This document shows, piece by piece, positions 55,801-63,000 of a DNA stretch of 64,000 nucleotides. The notes under the pieces were generated by a model that saw nothing but the letters and a program-made list of their open reading frames with translations, made no database searches and was not told the origin of the DNA. Source of the stretch: Brevibacterium sp. (lineage in GTDB: Bacteria > Actinomycetota > Actinomycetes > Actinomycetales > Brevibacteriaceae); contig NZ_JAPSIB010000001.1 in NCBI RefSeq assembly GCF_031179145.1, forward strand, positions 218,853 through 282,852. Reading direction: 5' to 3'. The position numbers and the translations under genes are program-made. Position 1 is the stretch's first letter, and each line of letters begins with the position of its first letter.

Positions 55801-56259
55801 CTGCCGGGAACCGCCACGGTCACCTCGGCGCCGGCCCTGCCTCTGATGGACTCCTTCGACACGACACTGGCCGAACTCTGCTCCACCGGGATCACCGTGG
55901 ACGGATACCCGACCGAGATGCTGCGGGAGACGCTGCGCGAGCGGGGTTATGCCTCCACGGCCGACGCCGCGGCCGCCGCGGACGGGCAGCGGATGACGGT
56001 TGTCGGCATCGTCACCCACCGGCAGCGTCCGGCCACCGCCTCGGGGATCACCTTCATCAACCTCGAGGACGAGTTCGGGATGCTCAACGTCGTCGCCACG
56101 GCCGGTCTGATGAAGCGGTTCCGGAAGGTCGCGACGACGAAGAACGTCCTCGTCGTGACCGGGCTGATCCAACGCGGGGGAGAGGTCGTGAGCCTCTATG
56201 CGCACAAGCTCCTCCCGCTCGACGTCCAGTTCCCCACGCACGCCCGCAACTTCCGCTGA
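52840..56259 (+). CDS. dnaE2: DnaE2, error-prone C-family DNA polymerase
   Basis: A 1139-residue C-family polymerase of the DnaE2 branch, which copies past lesions during the SOS response. In order: a PHP domain (AELHVHSQFSFLDG, His 114 and 116; ALTDHNGLYGA at about 145), the polymerase core with the catalytic YPDIDIDIES at about 497-506, helix-hairpin-helix (ERTGIGKQALESLATAGAL) and an OB fold (MTVVGIVTHRQRPATASGITFINLEDE). Before the PHP domain there is an unusual tail of about 110 residues with a Pro/Gln/Glu-rich run at 58-97. ATG 52840 overlaps the imuB stop; the frame is open further upstream inside imuB, but that is not used. Confidence 0.95.
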   Translation: MGFSNPRTPWSQLAKRLEGKRAAVDEHAEGSDAPAFSRPDRYRVSVGPGGSDGSDRYSQPQPEPGPQAAPELHPQSPPEPQPEPQPQPESQPAPPPGQRGPLLRTATQPWAELHVHSQFSFLDGASDPEELVAAGVAAGLSSLALTDHNGLYGAVRFAHAAAEVGLPTVYGAELSLGLEEKIPGQTDPDATHLLVLAHGRTGYHRLSAAITKANLRGEKNRPVFDLEELAAMSGDWMILTGCRKGPLRQALDEPDGGLGALRKLIALFGQERVAVELSRDGTPDDDERLRHLGELADRTGLPVVASNSVHFATRAQWRSAQVRASIRSRLPLDELAGWLPATATARIHTGEEMAARFPRQALENAVRIGAECAFELQSARPELPRSPRPDDRGAEEYLRALVTACGTRRYGTRAENPRAWAQLDREMDMIAELGFCGYFLIVHDIADFCHQENIFCQGRGSAANSAVCYVLDITAVDAVKHGLLFDRFLSPDRKGYPDIDIDIESNRREEVIQYVYDHFGRERAAQVANIITYRAKSAIRDAAHSLGYEPGQQDAFSKTSNRWSTLPDPAESEVPAPVLDVAADLLGSPRHLGIHSGGMILADRPIGEVVPIEKATMPGRTVVQWDKDDCAAMDLVKFDLLGLGMLTALHEMVDLVHRHTGERIDRATIDDEDAEVYEMLCRADAVGVFQVESRAQLATLPRLKPRTFYDLAVQVALIRPGPIQGGSVHPYIRRRQGLDEVEYLHPLLEKSLAKTCGVPLFQEQLMQMAIDVGGFTGADADQLRQAMGARRSSKRMAELAEKFRAGARSKGVDEETAESIFATIAAFANYGFPESHAISFANLVYQSAWFKHHHHAAFTAGLLRSQPMGFYSPQSLIADARRHRVPVLPVDIQASQAQTDLERVETGQLGIRLGLDTVAHVGTSAAAIVAEREHGPFASVADLAERTGIGKQALESLATAGALAGFDLDRRQALWVAGGVAGAHPGVLPGTATVTSAPALPLMDSFDTTLAELCSTGITVDGYPTEMLRETLRERGYASTADAAAAADGQRMTVVGIVTHRQRPATASGITFINLEDEFGMLNVVATAGLMKRFRKVATTKNVLVVTGLIQRGGEVVSLYAHKLLPLDVQFPTHARNFR

Positions 56260-56286
56260 CGAACGCCCGCCCTCCTCGTCACGACA

Positions 56287-56340
56287 CCGAGGTCCTGTGA
56301 CGAACCGAGGTCCTGTGACGAACCGAGGTCCTGTGACGAA
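56287..56340 (+). repeat. Three exact 18-bp tandem repeats upstream of metY
   Basis: CCGAGGTCCTGTGACGAA occurs three times without spacer (56287-56304, 56305-56322, 56323-56340). Similar TGACG words continue to about 56370. It lies between the dnaE2 stop and metY, about 120 bases before the metY ATG. Confidence 0.9.
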
Positions 56341-56461
56341 ACATGACGGACGGTGACGCGAACATGACAGGTTCACGCGCTCGCCGCCTGAGCGTCGATG
56401 ACAGTAGGAACAGCACCCACAACCACCAGCACCCGCCACCATCAGCATTCCAGGAGCAGAT

Positions 56462-57784
56462 ATGAGCCAGTCATTCGAAACCCGGCAGATCCATGCGGGA
56501 CAAACCCCCGATCCGTCGACGGGATCCCGCGCCCTGCCGATCCACCAGACGACCTCGTTCGTCTTCGACAGCAACGAGACCGCGGCGAACCGCTTCGCCC
56601 TGGCCGAGCTCGGCCCCATCTACACCCGCATCACCAACCCGACCACCGAGGTGGTGGAGAATCGGATCGCGGACCTCGAAGGCGGAGTCCACGCGGTGCT
56701 CACCGCCTCGGGACAGTCGGCGGAGTTCCTCGCGATCGCCAACATCGCCGGGGCCGGTGACCACATCGTGGCCAGCTCCAGCCTCTACGGCGGCACATAC
56801 AACCTCCTTCACGTGACCTTGCGCAAGCTCGGGATCGAGACCACCTTCGTCGACGTCGACGACCTCGACGCCTGGAAGAACGCCGTCCAGGACAACACGA
56901 AGCTGTTCTTCGCCGAGGTCGTGTCCAACCCCCGCTCCGACGTCCTCGACATCGAGGCCGTGTCGACCATCGCCCATGACGCCGGGGTCCCCCTCATCGT
57001 CGACAACACCCTGGCCACCCCATACCTGGTGCGTCCGATCGAGCACGGCGCCGACGTCGTCGTCCACTCGGCGACGAAGTACCTCGGCGGTCACGGCACC
57101 TCCATCGCCGGAGTCGTCGTCGACGGCGGCACCTTCGACTACGGAGCCGAGCCGGACAAGTTCCCCGGCTTCAACACCCCCGACGAGTCGTACAACGGCC
57201 TCGTCTACGCCCGTGACCTGGGCGCGGACTCGCCGTTCGGCGCCAACGTCTCCTACGGTCTGAAGATCCGCGTCCAGCTGCTGCGCGATATCGGTCCCGC
57301 CGCCAGCCCCTTCAACGCCTTCCTCATCGCCCAGGGGATCGAGACCCTGAGCCTGCGGGTCGAGCGCCACGTCGCCAACGCGAAGAAGGTCGCCGATTAC
57401 CTCGAGAGCCACGACCAGGTGACGCGGGTCGCGTACGCCGGCCTCGAATCCAGTCCCTGGCACGAACGGGCGCAGAAGTACCTGCCGAACGGCGTCGGCT
57501 CCGTCCTCGCCTTCGACATCGCCGGCGGCTTCGATGCGGCCGTGGCCTTCGTCGACGCGCTCGAGCTGCACTCGCACGTGGCCAACATCGGCGATGTGCG
57601 GTCCCTGGTCATCCATCCGGCCTCGACCACCCACTCCCAGCTCGACGAGGAGGCGCAGGCCGCGGCGGGAGTCAACCCTGCGCTCGTGCGCCTGTCCGTG
57701 GGACTCGAAGGCATCGACGACATCCTCGCCGACATCGACAAGGGATTCGCCGCAGCCGCAGCCGTCACGGCCGCCGCTGCCTGA
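56462..57784 (+). CDS. metY: O-acetylhomoserine sulfhydrylase
   Basis: A 440-residue PLP enzyme of the Cys/Met metabolism family that turns O-acetylhomoserine and sulfide into homocysteine. The family opening FETRQIHAGQTPDPSTGSRALPIHQTTSFVF and the PLP lysine region HSATKYLGGHGTSIAG (Lys about 206) are clear. An alanine-rich tail ends the protein. A good AGGAG lies before ATG 56462. metX, which makes its substrate, follows after 23 bases, so this is the direct-sulfhydrylation route to methionine. Confidence 0.95.
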   Translation: MSQSFETRQIHAGQTPDPSTGSRALPIHQTTSFVFDSNETAANRFALAELGPIYTRITNPTTEVVENRIADLEGGVHAVLTASGQSAEFLAIANIAGAGDHIVASSSLYGGTYNLLHVTLRKLGIETTFVDVDDLDAWKNAVQDNTKLFFAEVVSNPRSDVLDIEAVSTIAHDAGVPLIVDNTLATPYLVRPIEHGADVVVHSATKYLGGHGTSIAGVVVDGGTFDYGAEPDKFPGFNTPDESYNGLVYARDLGADSPFGANVSYGLKIRVQLLRDIGPAASPFNAFLIAQGIETLSLRVERHVANAKKVADYLESHDQVTRVAYAGLESSPWHERAQKYLPNGVGSVLAFDIAGGFDAAVAFVDALELHSHVANIGDVRSLVIHPASTTHSQLDEEAQAAAGVNPALVRLSVGLEGIDDILADIDKGFAAAAAVTAAAA

Positions 57785-57807
57785 GACGAGCCCCAGAAGC
57801 AGCTGAG

Positions 57808-58842
57808 ATGACCACCCAGAGCACATCCGTCGAGAGCATTCTCGGCTTCGTCACCGATTCCGGATTCACGTTCGGAACCGTGGAGGTCGCCTACCAGACC
57901 TTCGGCACGCTCGATCCCGACCGCAGCAATGCGGTGCTCGTCGAGCATGCCCTGACCGGCGACACCGCCGCCCCCGAATGGTGGCCCGGCGTCGTCGGTC
58001 CGGGGGCGGCCATCGACACGGACAAGTACTTCGTGGTGTGCGCCAATGCCCTCGGCGGATGCTCCGGGACCACGGGGCCGCAGTCACTGTGCGACGACGG
58101 GCTGCCCTACGGGTCCAGGTTCCCCAACGTCACGATCCGGGACATGGTGCGGCTCGAGCACAACCTCTCCCAGATCTTGGGGATCGAGACCTGGCATGCG
58201 GTCATCGGCGGTTCGATGGGCGGCGCTCGGGCGCTCGAGTTCGCCCTGCTGGCCAGTCACAAGGTCCGCAAGTGCGCGGTGGTGGCGTCCCCCGCCTACG
58301 TCGAGGCCGACCAGATCGCGTGGGCGATGATGCAGGAGCGCGCGATCCAGCTCGACCCCGAGTACTATGCCGGGGACTACTCCGCCGTCGGCCGGTTCCC
58401 CGCTCACGGGCTGGGTCTGGCCCGTCAGATCGCCCACCTGACCTACCGCAACGACGCCGAGCTCAACCAGCGGTTCTCCCGCAGGCTTCGTTCCGCGGAT
58501 TACTACGAGGTGACCTCCTACCTCGACCACCAGGCGAAGAAGCTCACCGCCCGGTTCGATCCACAGAGCTATGTGGTGCTCTCCCGTGCTCTGCGCGACC
58601 ACGATGTGCGCACGGGCCGGTCGGACGACCTGCGGACCGCGCTGGCGAACGCCTGCACGGACAACCTCGTGCTCTCGATCTCCTCCGACCGGCTGTTCCC
58701 ACCCGGACAGGTCGAGCTCCTGGCCCGGAACCTGCCCGGGAAGGTCGACTACCGGGTCATCGACTCGGAGGTCGGCCATGACGGCTTCCTCACCGAGGCG
58801 GCCGCCGTGTCCGCGGCCGTCCGTGAGTTCCTCGAATCGTGA
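57808..58842 (+). CDS. metX: Homoserine O-acetyltransferase
   Basis: A 344-residue alpha/beta hydrolase-fold enzyme. The catalytic triad is visible: Ser in GGSMGGARAL (about residue 136), Asp in SSDRLFPP (about 293) and His in GHDGFL (about 323). It acetylates homoserine for MetY. The codons around the stop belong to a 16-bp tandem duplication (58822-58851), which may have lengthened or shifted the end slightly. It converges with the acyl-CoA dehydrogenase gene 28 bp away, without a terminator that I can see. Confidence 0.95.
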   Translation: MTTQSTSVESILGFVTDSGFTFGTVEVAYQTFGTLDPDRSNAVLVEHALTGDTAAPEWWPGVVGPGAAIDTDKYFVVCANALGGCSGTTGPQSLCDDGLPYGSRFPNVTIRDMVRLEHNLSQILGIETWHAVIGGSMGGARALEFALLASHKVRKCAVVASPAYVEADQIAWAMMQERAIQLDPEYYAGDYSAVGRFPAHGLGLARQIAHLTYRNDAELNQRFSRRLRSADYYEVTSYLDHQAKKLTARFDPQSYVVLSRALRDHDVRTGRSDDLRTALANACTDNLVLSISSDRLFPPGQVELLARNLPGKVDYRVIDSEVGHDGFLTEAAAVSAAVREFLES

Positions 58843-58870
58843 GTTCCTCGACTCCTGCGACCCGCGGGAA

Positions 58871-60898
58871 TCACACCGCCGACGAGGTCGTCTGCCGGAT
58901 CAGGTGCTTCTCGGGGACAGGGAAGTCACGGCGGGAGCGGGCGCGGCGGTAGTGCTCGGCGGCCTCGCGCTGACGCTGGGCCTCGATGCCGGTCGCGATC
59001 GTCGCCCGCCGGTGCTTGTCGGTGTAGCCGAAGGCCTCGACGAGGTCGAGCGAGTTCGCGGCGAGCTTCGCGCACAGCCGATTGAGCGTGTCGGGCAGCT
59101 GCCGGGCCCGCGACATGGGCAGGCGCCCGTACATGAGATGCCAGCTCATGTGCTTCTCGATCAGGCTCAGACCGTAGGCGTCGCGCAGGCGCCGGAAGAC
59201 CTTCGCCTGATCCGGATCGTCCTGGGCGCGCATCGTCTCGTCGAGAGCCTTCCACTTCTCCAGCTCGACGTAGGCGCGTGCCATCTCGATGAGCTCGTGC
59301 TGTTGCGAGTTGAACAGTTCGGCCGCCGCCGCCGGGGACATCTTCGTGGCCGGACGCAGATCGCCGGCGAGCTCGGAGACCATGACCTCGAGGCGGGTCT
59401 CGAGCAGCGAGCGCTGCAGCTTGCCCGAGCGGATCCGACGATCGCCGAGGCCGCGGGTGAAGGCGTCGGAGATCGCCAGCCCGGCATTGGCCAGACCGGT
59501 GCGGTAGAGGGAGTGCTCGGCGGCCTGGGTGCCGATGAACCGGGCCACGCCGCCGACGTCGATGTGTGCGAACTCCTTGGCGTAGTCACCGAGGATCCGC
59601 TTCGCAGCGAGCTGGAGCAGCACAGTGTTGTCGCCTTCGAAGGTGACGTAGACGTCGAGGTCGGCACGCAGCCCCACGAGTCGGTTCTCCGCCATGTACC
59701 CAGCGCCCCCGCAGGCCTCACGGCACTCCTGGATGACGTCGAGGGCCAACCAGGTCGAGTCCGCCTTGAAGGCCGCTGCCCGGGTCTCGAGCAGAGCGCG
59801 GTTCTCCTCGCTGTCATCGGCTCCGGAGAACACCTCGTCGAAGGAGGTGAGCAGCTTCTCGTGGGCGAGCGCCGAGGCGTAGACCGCGGCCAGCCTGGGC
59901 ATCAGCCGGCGCTGGTGCTGCTGGTAGTCCATCAGGGTGGTCTCGGTGATCTCGTCCGAGGTCGTGAACTGCCTGCGCTCGAGCCCATAGCGGATCGCGA
60001 TGTCGAGGGCGAGCTTGGACGCCACGATCGCGGCCCCGTCGAGAGACACGCGCCCCTGGACCAGGGTGCCGAGCATGGTGAAGAAGCGGCGACCGGGGGA
60101 GGTGATCGGCGACGAGTAGGCGCCCGCGGCGTCGACGGCTCCGTAGCGATCGAGCAGATGGGTGCGCGGAATGCGGACGCCGTCGAAGCTGATGCGGCCG
60201 TTGTCGACCCCGGGCAGACCGCCCTTGTAGCCGTCATCGGTGAAGGTGATGCCCGGCAGCGGCTGTCCGTCCGAGGTGCGCAGCGGCACGAAGAACGCGT
60301 GCACGCCGTGGTTGACCCCGCCGGTGACGAGCTGCGCGAAGACCACTGCCGCGCGGGCGTCGCGAGCGGCGTTGCCGATGAATTCCTTCGTCGCCGCGGT
60401 GAACGGAGTGTCGATGACGAACTCCTCGTCCTCGGGCAGATAGGTCGCGGTGGTGCCGATCGCCGAGACGTCCGATCCGTGTCCGATCTCTGTCATCGCG
60501 AACGATCCCAGGAGCTCTCCGGTCATCGCCGGACGCAGCCACGACTCGTGTTGGCGGCTGTTGCCGAGGTGGAGGATCGCGCCGCCGAAGAGCCCGAACT
60601 GGACGCCGGCCTTGATCTGCAGGCTGGGGGAGGCGGTGACGGTCTCCTCGAAGCCGGCGACGTTGGCCGCATGGGCGTTCTCCCCGCCCATCGATTCGGG
60701 CAGGGCCAGCAGCGGCAGACCGGTGTCGGCCATCAGCCCGACGGCTTCGAGCGTCTTCGCTCGGGTTGTCTCGAGATCGTCGGCCGGATCGAGGTGCGTG
60801 GTCTCGTTGAGGGCCAGCGACCTGCCGAGGCGGCGGGTGGGGGCCCACCGGCCGTCGAGGACGGCTCCGATCGCGTTGGGGTCGAGGGACAGCGTCAT
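58871..60898 (-). CDS. Acyl-CoA dehydrogenase/oxidase family protein
   Basis: A 675-residue flavoprotein of the acyl-CoA oxidase-like branch, longer than ordinary dehydrogenases (about 400). FAD and substrate motifs: SFAMTEIGHGSDVSAIGTTATY (about residues 132-153) and the C-terminal CREACGGAGYMAENRL followed by TFEGDNTVLLQ, whose Glu is the catalytic base in this branch. The two helical C-terminal domains of acyl-CoA oxidases seem to be present. It should oxidise acyl-CoA to trans-2-enoyl-CoA. It follows a TetR gene directly; thiolase and reductase genes diverge from them. Confidence 0.92.
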   Translation of the reverse strand: MTLSLDPNAIGAVLDGRWAPTRRLGRSLALNETTHLDPADDLETTRAKTLEAVGLMADTGLPLLALPESMGGENAHAANVAGFEETVTASPSLQIKAGVQFGLFGGAILHLGNSRQHESWLRPAMTGELLGSFAMTEIGHGSDVSAIGTTATYLPEDEEFVIDTPFTAATKEFIGNAARDARAAVVFAQLVTGGVNHGVHAFFVPLRTSDGQPLPGITFTDDGYKGGLPGVDNGRISFDGVRIPRTHLLDRYGAVDAAGAYSSPITSPGRRFFTMLGTLVQGRVSLDGAAIVASKLALDIAIRYGLERRQFTTSDEITETTLMDYQQHQRRLMPRLAAVYASALAHEKLLTSFDEVFSGADDSEENRALLETRAAAFKADSTWLALDVIQECREACGGAGYMAENRLVGLRADLDVYVTFEGDNTVLLQLAAKRILGDYAKEFAHIDVGGVARFIGTQAAEHSLYRTGLANAGLAISDAFTRGLGDRRIRSGKLQRSLLETRLEVMVSELAGDLRPATKMSPAAAAELFNSQQHELIEMARAYVELEKWKALDETMRAQDDPDQAKVFRRLRDAYGLSLIEKHMSWHLMYGRLPMSRARQLPDTLNRLCAKLAANSLDLVEAFGYTDKHRRATIATGIEAQRQREAAEHYRRARSRRDFPVPEKHLIRQTTSSAV

Positions 60899-61651
60899 TT
60901 ATGCTCCTGTTTTCGTATTCGGGTCGGTGCTCAGCTGCAGGGATGCCCACAGCCAGTGGCTGATGGTGGCGGCGAAGTCCTCGGGCGGGCCGGGATCGGC
61001 GAGCCAGTTCTCCGTGGCGGCGCGGACGAAGCCGATCGCCCCGGCCGCCCACAGCGTGCCCTCCGGTCCCTGCAGTCCCAGCCGCTCGGCCAGCAGCTCG
61101 GCGATGGAGTTGAAGAACCCACCGGTCTCGGCCGGGGCGAAGCGATTGACCGCGGTGTCGCAGAATCGATAGACGCTGGGGGAACCGGCGGCCAGGGTGA
61201 CGAAGGCCCGGATCATCGCCGTCAGCGCCTCCTCCGGCGAGAGGGTGCCCGAATCGGTGCCCTGATTCCCGCCGGTGGTCGCCGGGGAGGTGCTCGCCGG
61301 GGAGGTGCGCGCCGAGGCGGTGCGCGCCGAGGCGGTGCGCGCCGAGGCGGTGCGCGCCGAGGCGGTGCTGGGGTCCGAGGCCGCGTTCGTCGAGGCGGCA
61401 CCCGCGTCGTCGAGGGACTTCGCGATCACGCCCATCGCCCATTCGCCCATCGCTGCCTGCAGTCCCGCCCGGTCCGTGAAGTACCGGTAGAGAACGGCCT
61501 TCGTGGTGCCCGAGTACTCGGAGATCTGCCCCATCGAGAGGTCGTCGCCGTGCTCGTCGACGACGTGGCGGACGGCGCGGAGGAGTTCGTGGCGGCGGAG
61601 ATCGCGATGCTCCTGCCACCTCGTCGATCGGCCATCTGTGATCGATTTCAT
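60899..61651 (-). CDS. TetR family transcriptional regulator
   Basis: A 250-residue TetR regulator. The N-terminal HTH (ELLRAVRHVVDEHGDDLSMGQISEYSGTTKAVLYRYFTDRAGL, residues 22-64) is typical. Between HTH and ligand domain lies a repeat-rich loop: TASAR four times in a row (96-115) from a 15-bp tandem repeat. The C-terminal half is all-helical. It is directly upstream of the acyl-CoA dehydrogenase gene, only bases apart, and divergent from the thiolase, so it probably controls both, responding to an acyl-CoA. Confidence 0.9.
   Translation of the reverse strand: MKSITDGRSTRWQEHRDLRRHELLRAVRHVVDEHGDDLSMGQISEYSGTTKAVLYRYFTDRAGLQAAMGEWAMGVIAKSLDDAGAASTNAASDPSTASARTASARTASARTASARTSPASTSPATTGGNQGTDSGTLSPEEALTAMIRAFVTLAAGSPSVYRFCDTAVNRFAPAETGGFFNSIAELLAERLGLQGPEGTLWAAGAIGFVRAATENWLADPGPPEDFAATISHWLWASLQLSTDPNTKTGA
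61291..61365 (-). repeat. 15-bp tandem repeat inside the TetR gene
   Basis: GTGCGCGCCGAGGCG occurs four times exactly (61306-61365), with a diverged copy before (61291-61305). The period is five codons, so length changes would keep the frame. Confidence 0.95.
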
Positions 61652-61659
61652 GTCACAGA

Positions 61660-61687
61660 CGGTATCAGGTACTGTCGGTAACGGTTA
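61660..61687. promoter_or_regulatory. Candidate TetR operator between the divergent genes
   Basis: CGGTATC (61660-61666) and CGGTAAC (61676-61682) repeat with a 16-bp period, and TAACGGTTA (61679-61687) is a small inverted repeat. They fill the 59-bp gap between the TetR and thiolase start codons, where a shared operator would be expected. Confidence 0.35.
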
Positions 61688-61710
61688 AATCCACGTTCTC
61701 GGAGGTGTCA

Positions 61711-63000
61711 ATGTCCACTCCCCACTCACGCGCCGTCATCCTCGGCGGCAACCGCATTCCGTTCGCCCGGTCCAACAAGCAGTACGCGAAGGCGAGCAAC
61801 CTCGATATGCTCACCAGCGCCCTCGACGGCCTCGTCGCCCGATTCGGCTTGGCCGGCGAGCGCCTCGGCGAGGTGGCCGGCGGTGCCGTGCTCAAACACT
61901 CGAAGGACTTCAACCTCACCCGTGAGGCGGTCCTCGGTTCGGCGCTGTCGCCGACCACCCCGGCCTTCGACCTCGGTCAGGCCTGTGCGACGGGGTTGGA
62001 GTCGGTCGTCACCCTGACGCAGAAGATCAACGCCGGGCAGATGGAATCGGGGATCGCTGCGGGCGTGGACTCGGCGTCCGACGCTCCGATCGTCGTCGGG
62101 GATTCGATGCGGGAGATCCTGCTCGAGCTCAGCCGCGCCAAGACGCTGCCGCAGCGGGCGAAGATCGCCTCCCAGATCCGTCCTTCCTACCTGACCCCGC
62201 AGGCACCCTCGACGGGGGAGCCGCGGACCGGTCTGAGCATGGGCGAGCACCAGGCGATCACGACGGCGGCCTGGCAGATCACGCGGGAGGCGCAGGACGA
62301 ACTCGCCCTGGCCTCGCACCGCAACCTCGCCCGAGCCTGGGATGAGGGGTTCTTCGACGATCTGTCCACCCCGTACCTCGGAGTCACCCGGGACACGAAC
62401 CTGCGCGCGGATGCGACCCTGGACTCCCTGGCGAGGCTCGACCCGGTCTTCGGCCGGAAGCTGGAGACACCTGCGACGATGACCGCCGGGAACTCGACCC
62501 CACTCACCGACGGCGCCTCGACGGTGCTGCTCGGCAGTGAGGAATGGGCCGCCGAACGCGGCTTCACTCCACTGGCGAGGATCATCGACGCCGAGGCGGC
62601 CGCCGTCGATTTCGTCGACGGCGCCGAGGGCCTCCTGATGGCACCCGCCTACGCGGTGCCGCGTCTGCTCGCCCGCAATGGGCTGACCTTCGCCGACTTC
62701 GATGTGTTCGAGATCCATGAGGCCTTCGCCTCGACCGTCCTGTGCCACCTCGCGGCATGGGAGTCCGAGGAGTTCTGCCGCGAGAAACTCGGACTCGACG
62801 CACCCCTGGGCTCCATCGACCGGGCGAAGCTCAACCCGCTGGGCTCGAGCCTCGCCGCCGGCCATCCCTTCGCGGCCACCGGCGGTCGGATCATCGCGAC
62901 CACCGCCAAATACCTCAGACTCACCGGACAGAAGCGGTCTCTCGTCTCGATCTGCGCCGCCGGCGGCCAGGGACTGACCGCGATCGTGGAGGCAGCATGA
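61711..63000 (+). CDS. Acetyl-CoA acyltransferase (thiolase, FadA2/FadI-like)
   Basis: A 429-residue thiolase. The nucleophilic Cys is in FDLGQACATGLESV (about residue 95), and the C-terminal sites are FEIHEAFAS, the GHPFAATGGRI loop and SICAAGGQG (second catalytic Cys). It splits 3-ketoacyl-CoA, or condenses acetyl units. The start is ATG 61711, five bases after GGAGG; the in-frame GTG 61705 lies inside that site. The next gene overlaps by four bases. The pair matches mycobacterial fadA2-fabG4. Confidence 0.93.
   Translation: MSTPHSRAVILGGNRIPFARSNKQYAKASNLDMLTSALDGLVARFGLAGERLGEVAGGAVLKHSKDFNLTREAVLGSALSPTTPAFDLGQACATGLESVVTLTQKINAGQMESGIAAGVDSASDAPIVVGDSMREILLELSRAKTLPQRAKIASQIRPSYLTPQAPSTGEPRTGLSMGEHQAITTAAWQITREAQDELALASHRNLARAWDEGFFDDLSTPYLGVTRDTNLRADATLDSLARLDPVFGRKLETPATMTAGNSTPLTDGASTVLLGSEEWAAERGFTPLARIIDAEAAAVDFVDGAEGLLMAPAYAVPRLLARNGLTFADFDVFEIHEAFASTVLCHLAAWESEEFCREKLGLDAPLGSIDRAKLNPLGSSLAAGHPFAATGGRIIATTAKYLRLTGQKRSLVSICAAGGQGLTAIVEAA

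Noticed and set aside
56287..56340. CRISPR-like repeats before metY
   Set aside because: The three units are directly adjacent without spacers, and no cas gene is present.
56341..56461. SAM riboswitch in front of metY
   Set aside because: The leader is C/A-rich and I could not draw a conserved SAM-type fold.
61291..61365. CRISPR or minisatellite outside genes
   Set aside because: The repeats are in frame within a TetR gene and code TASAR units; there are no spacers.
58571..61681. A 1036-codon open frame on the plus strand
   Set aside because: It is antisense to the acyl-CoA dehydrogenase and TetR genes, both of which show clear domains and catalytic residues. The antisense product shows none.
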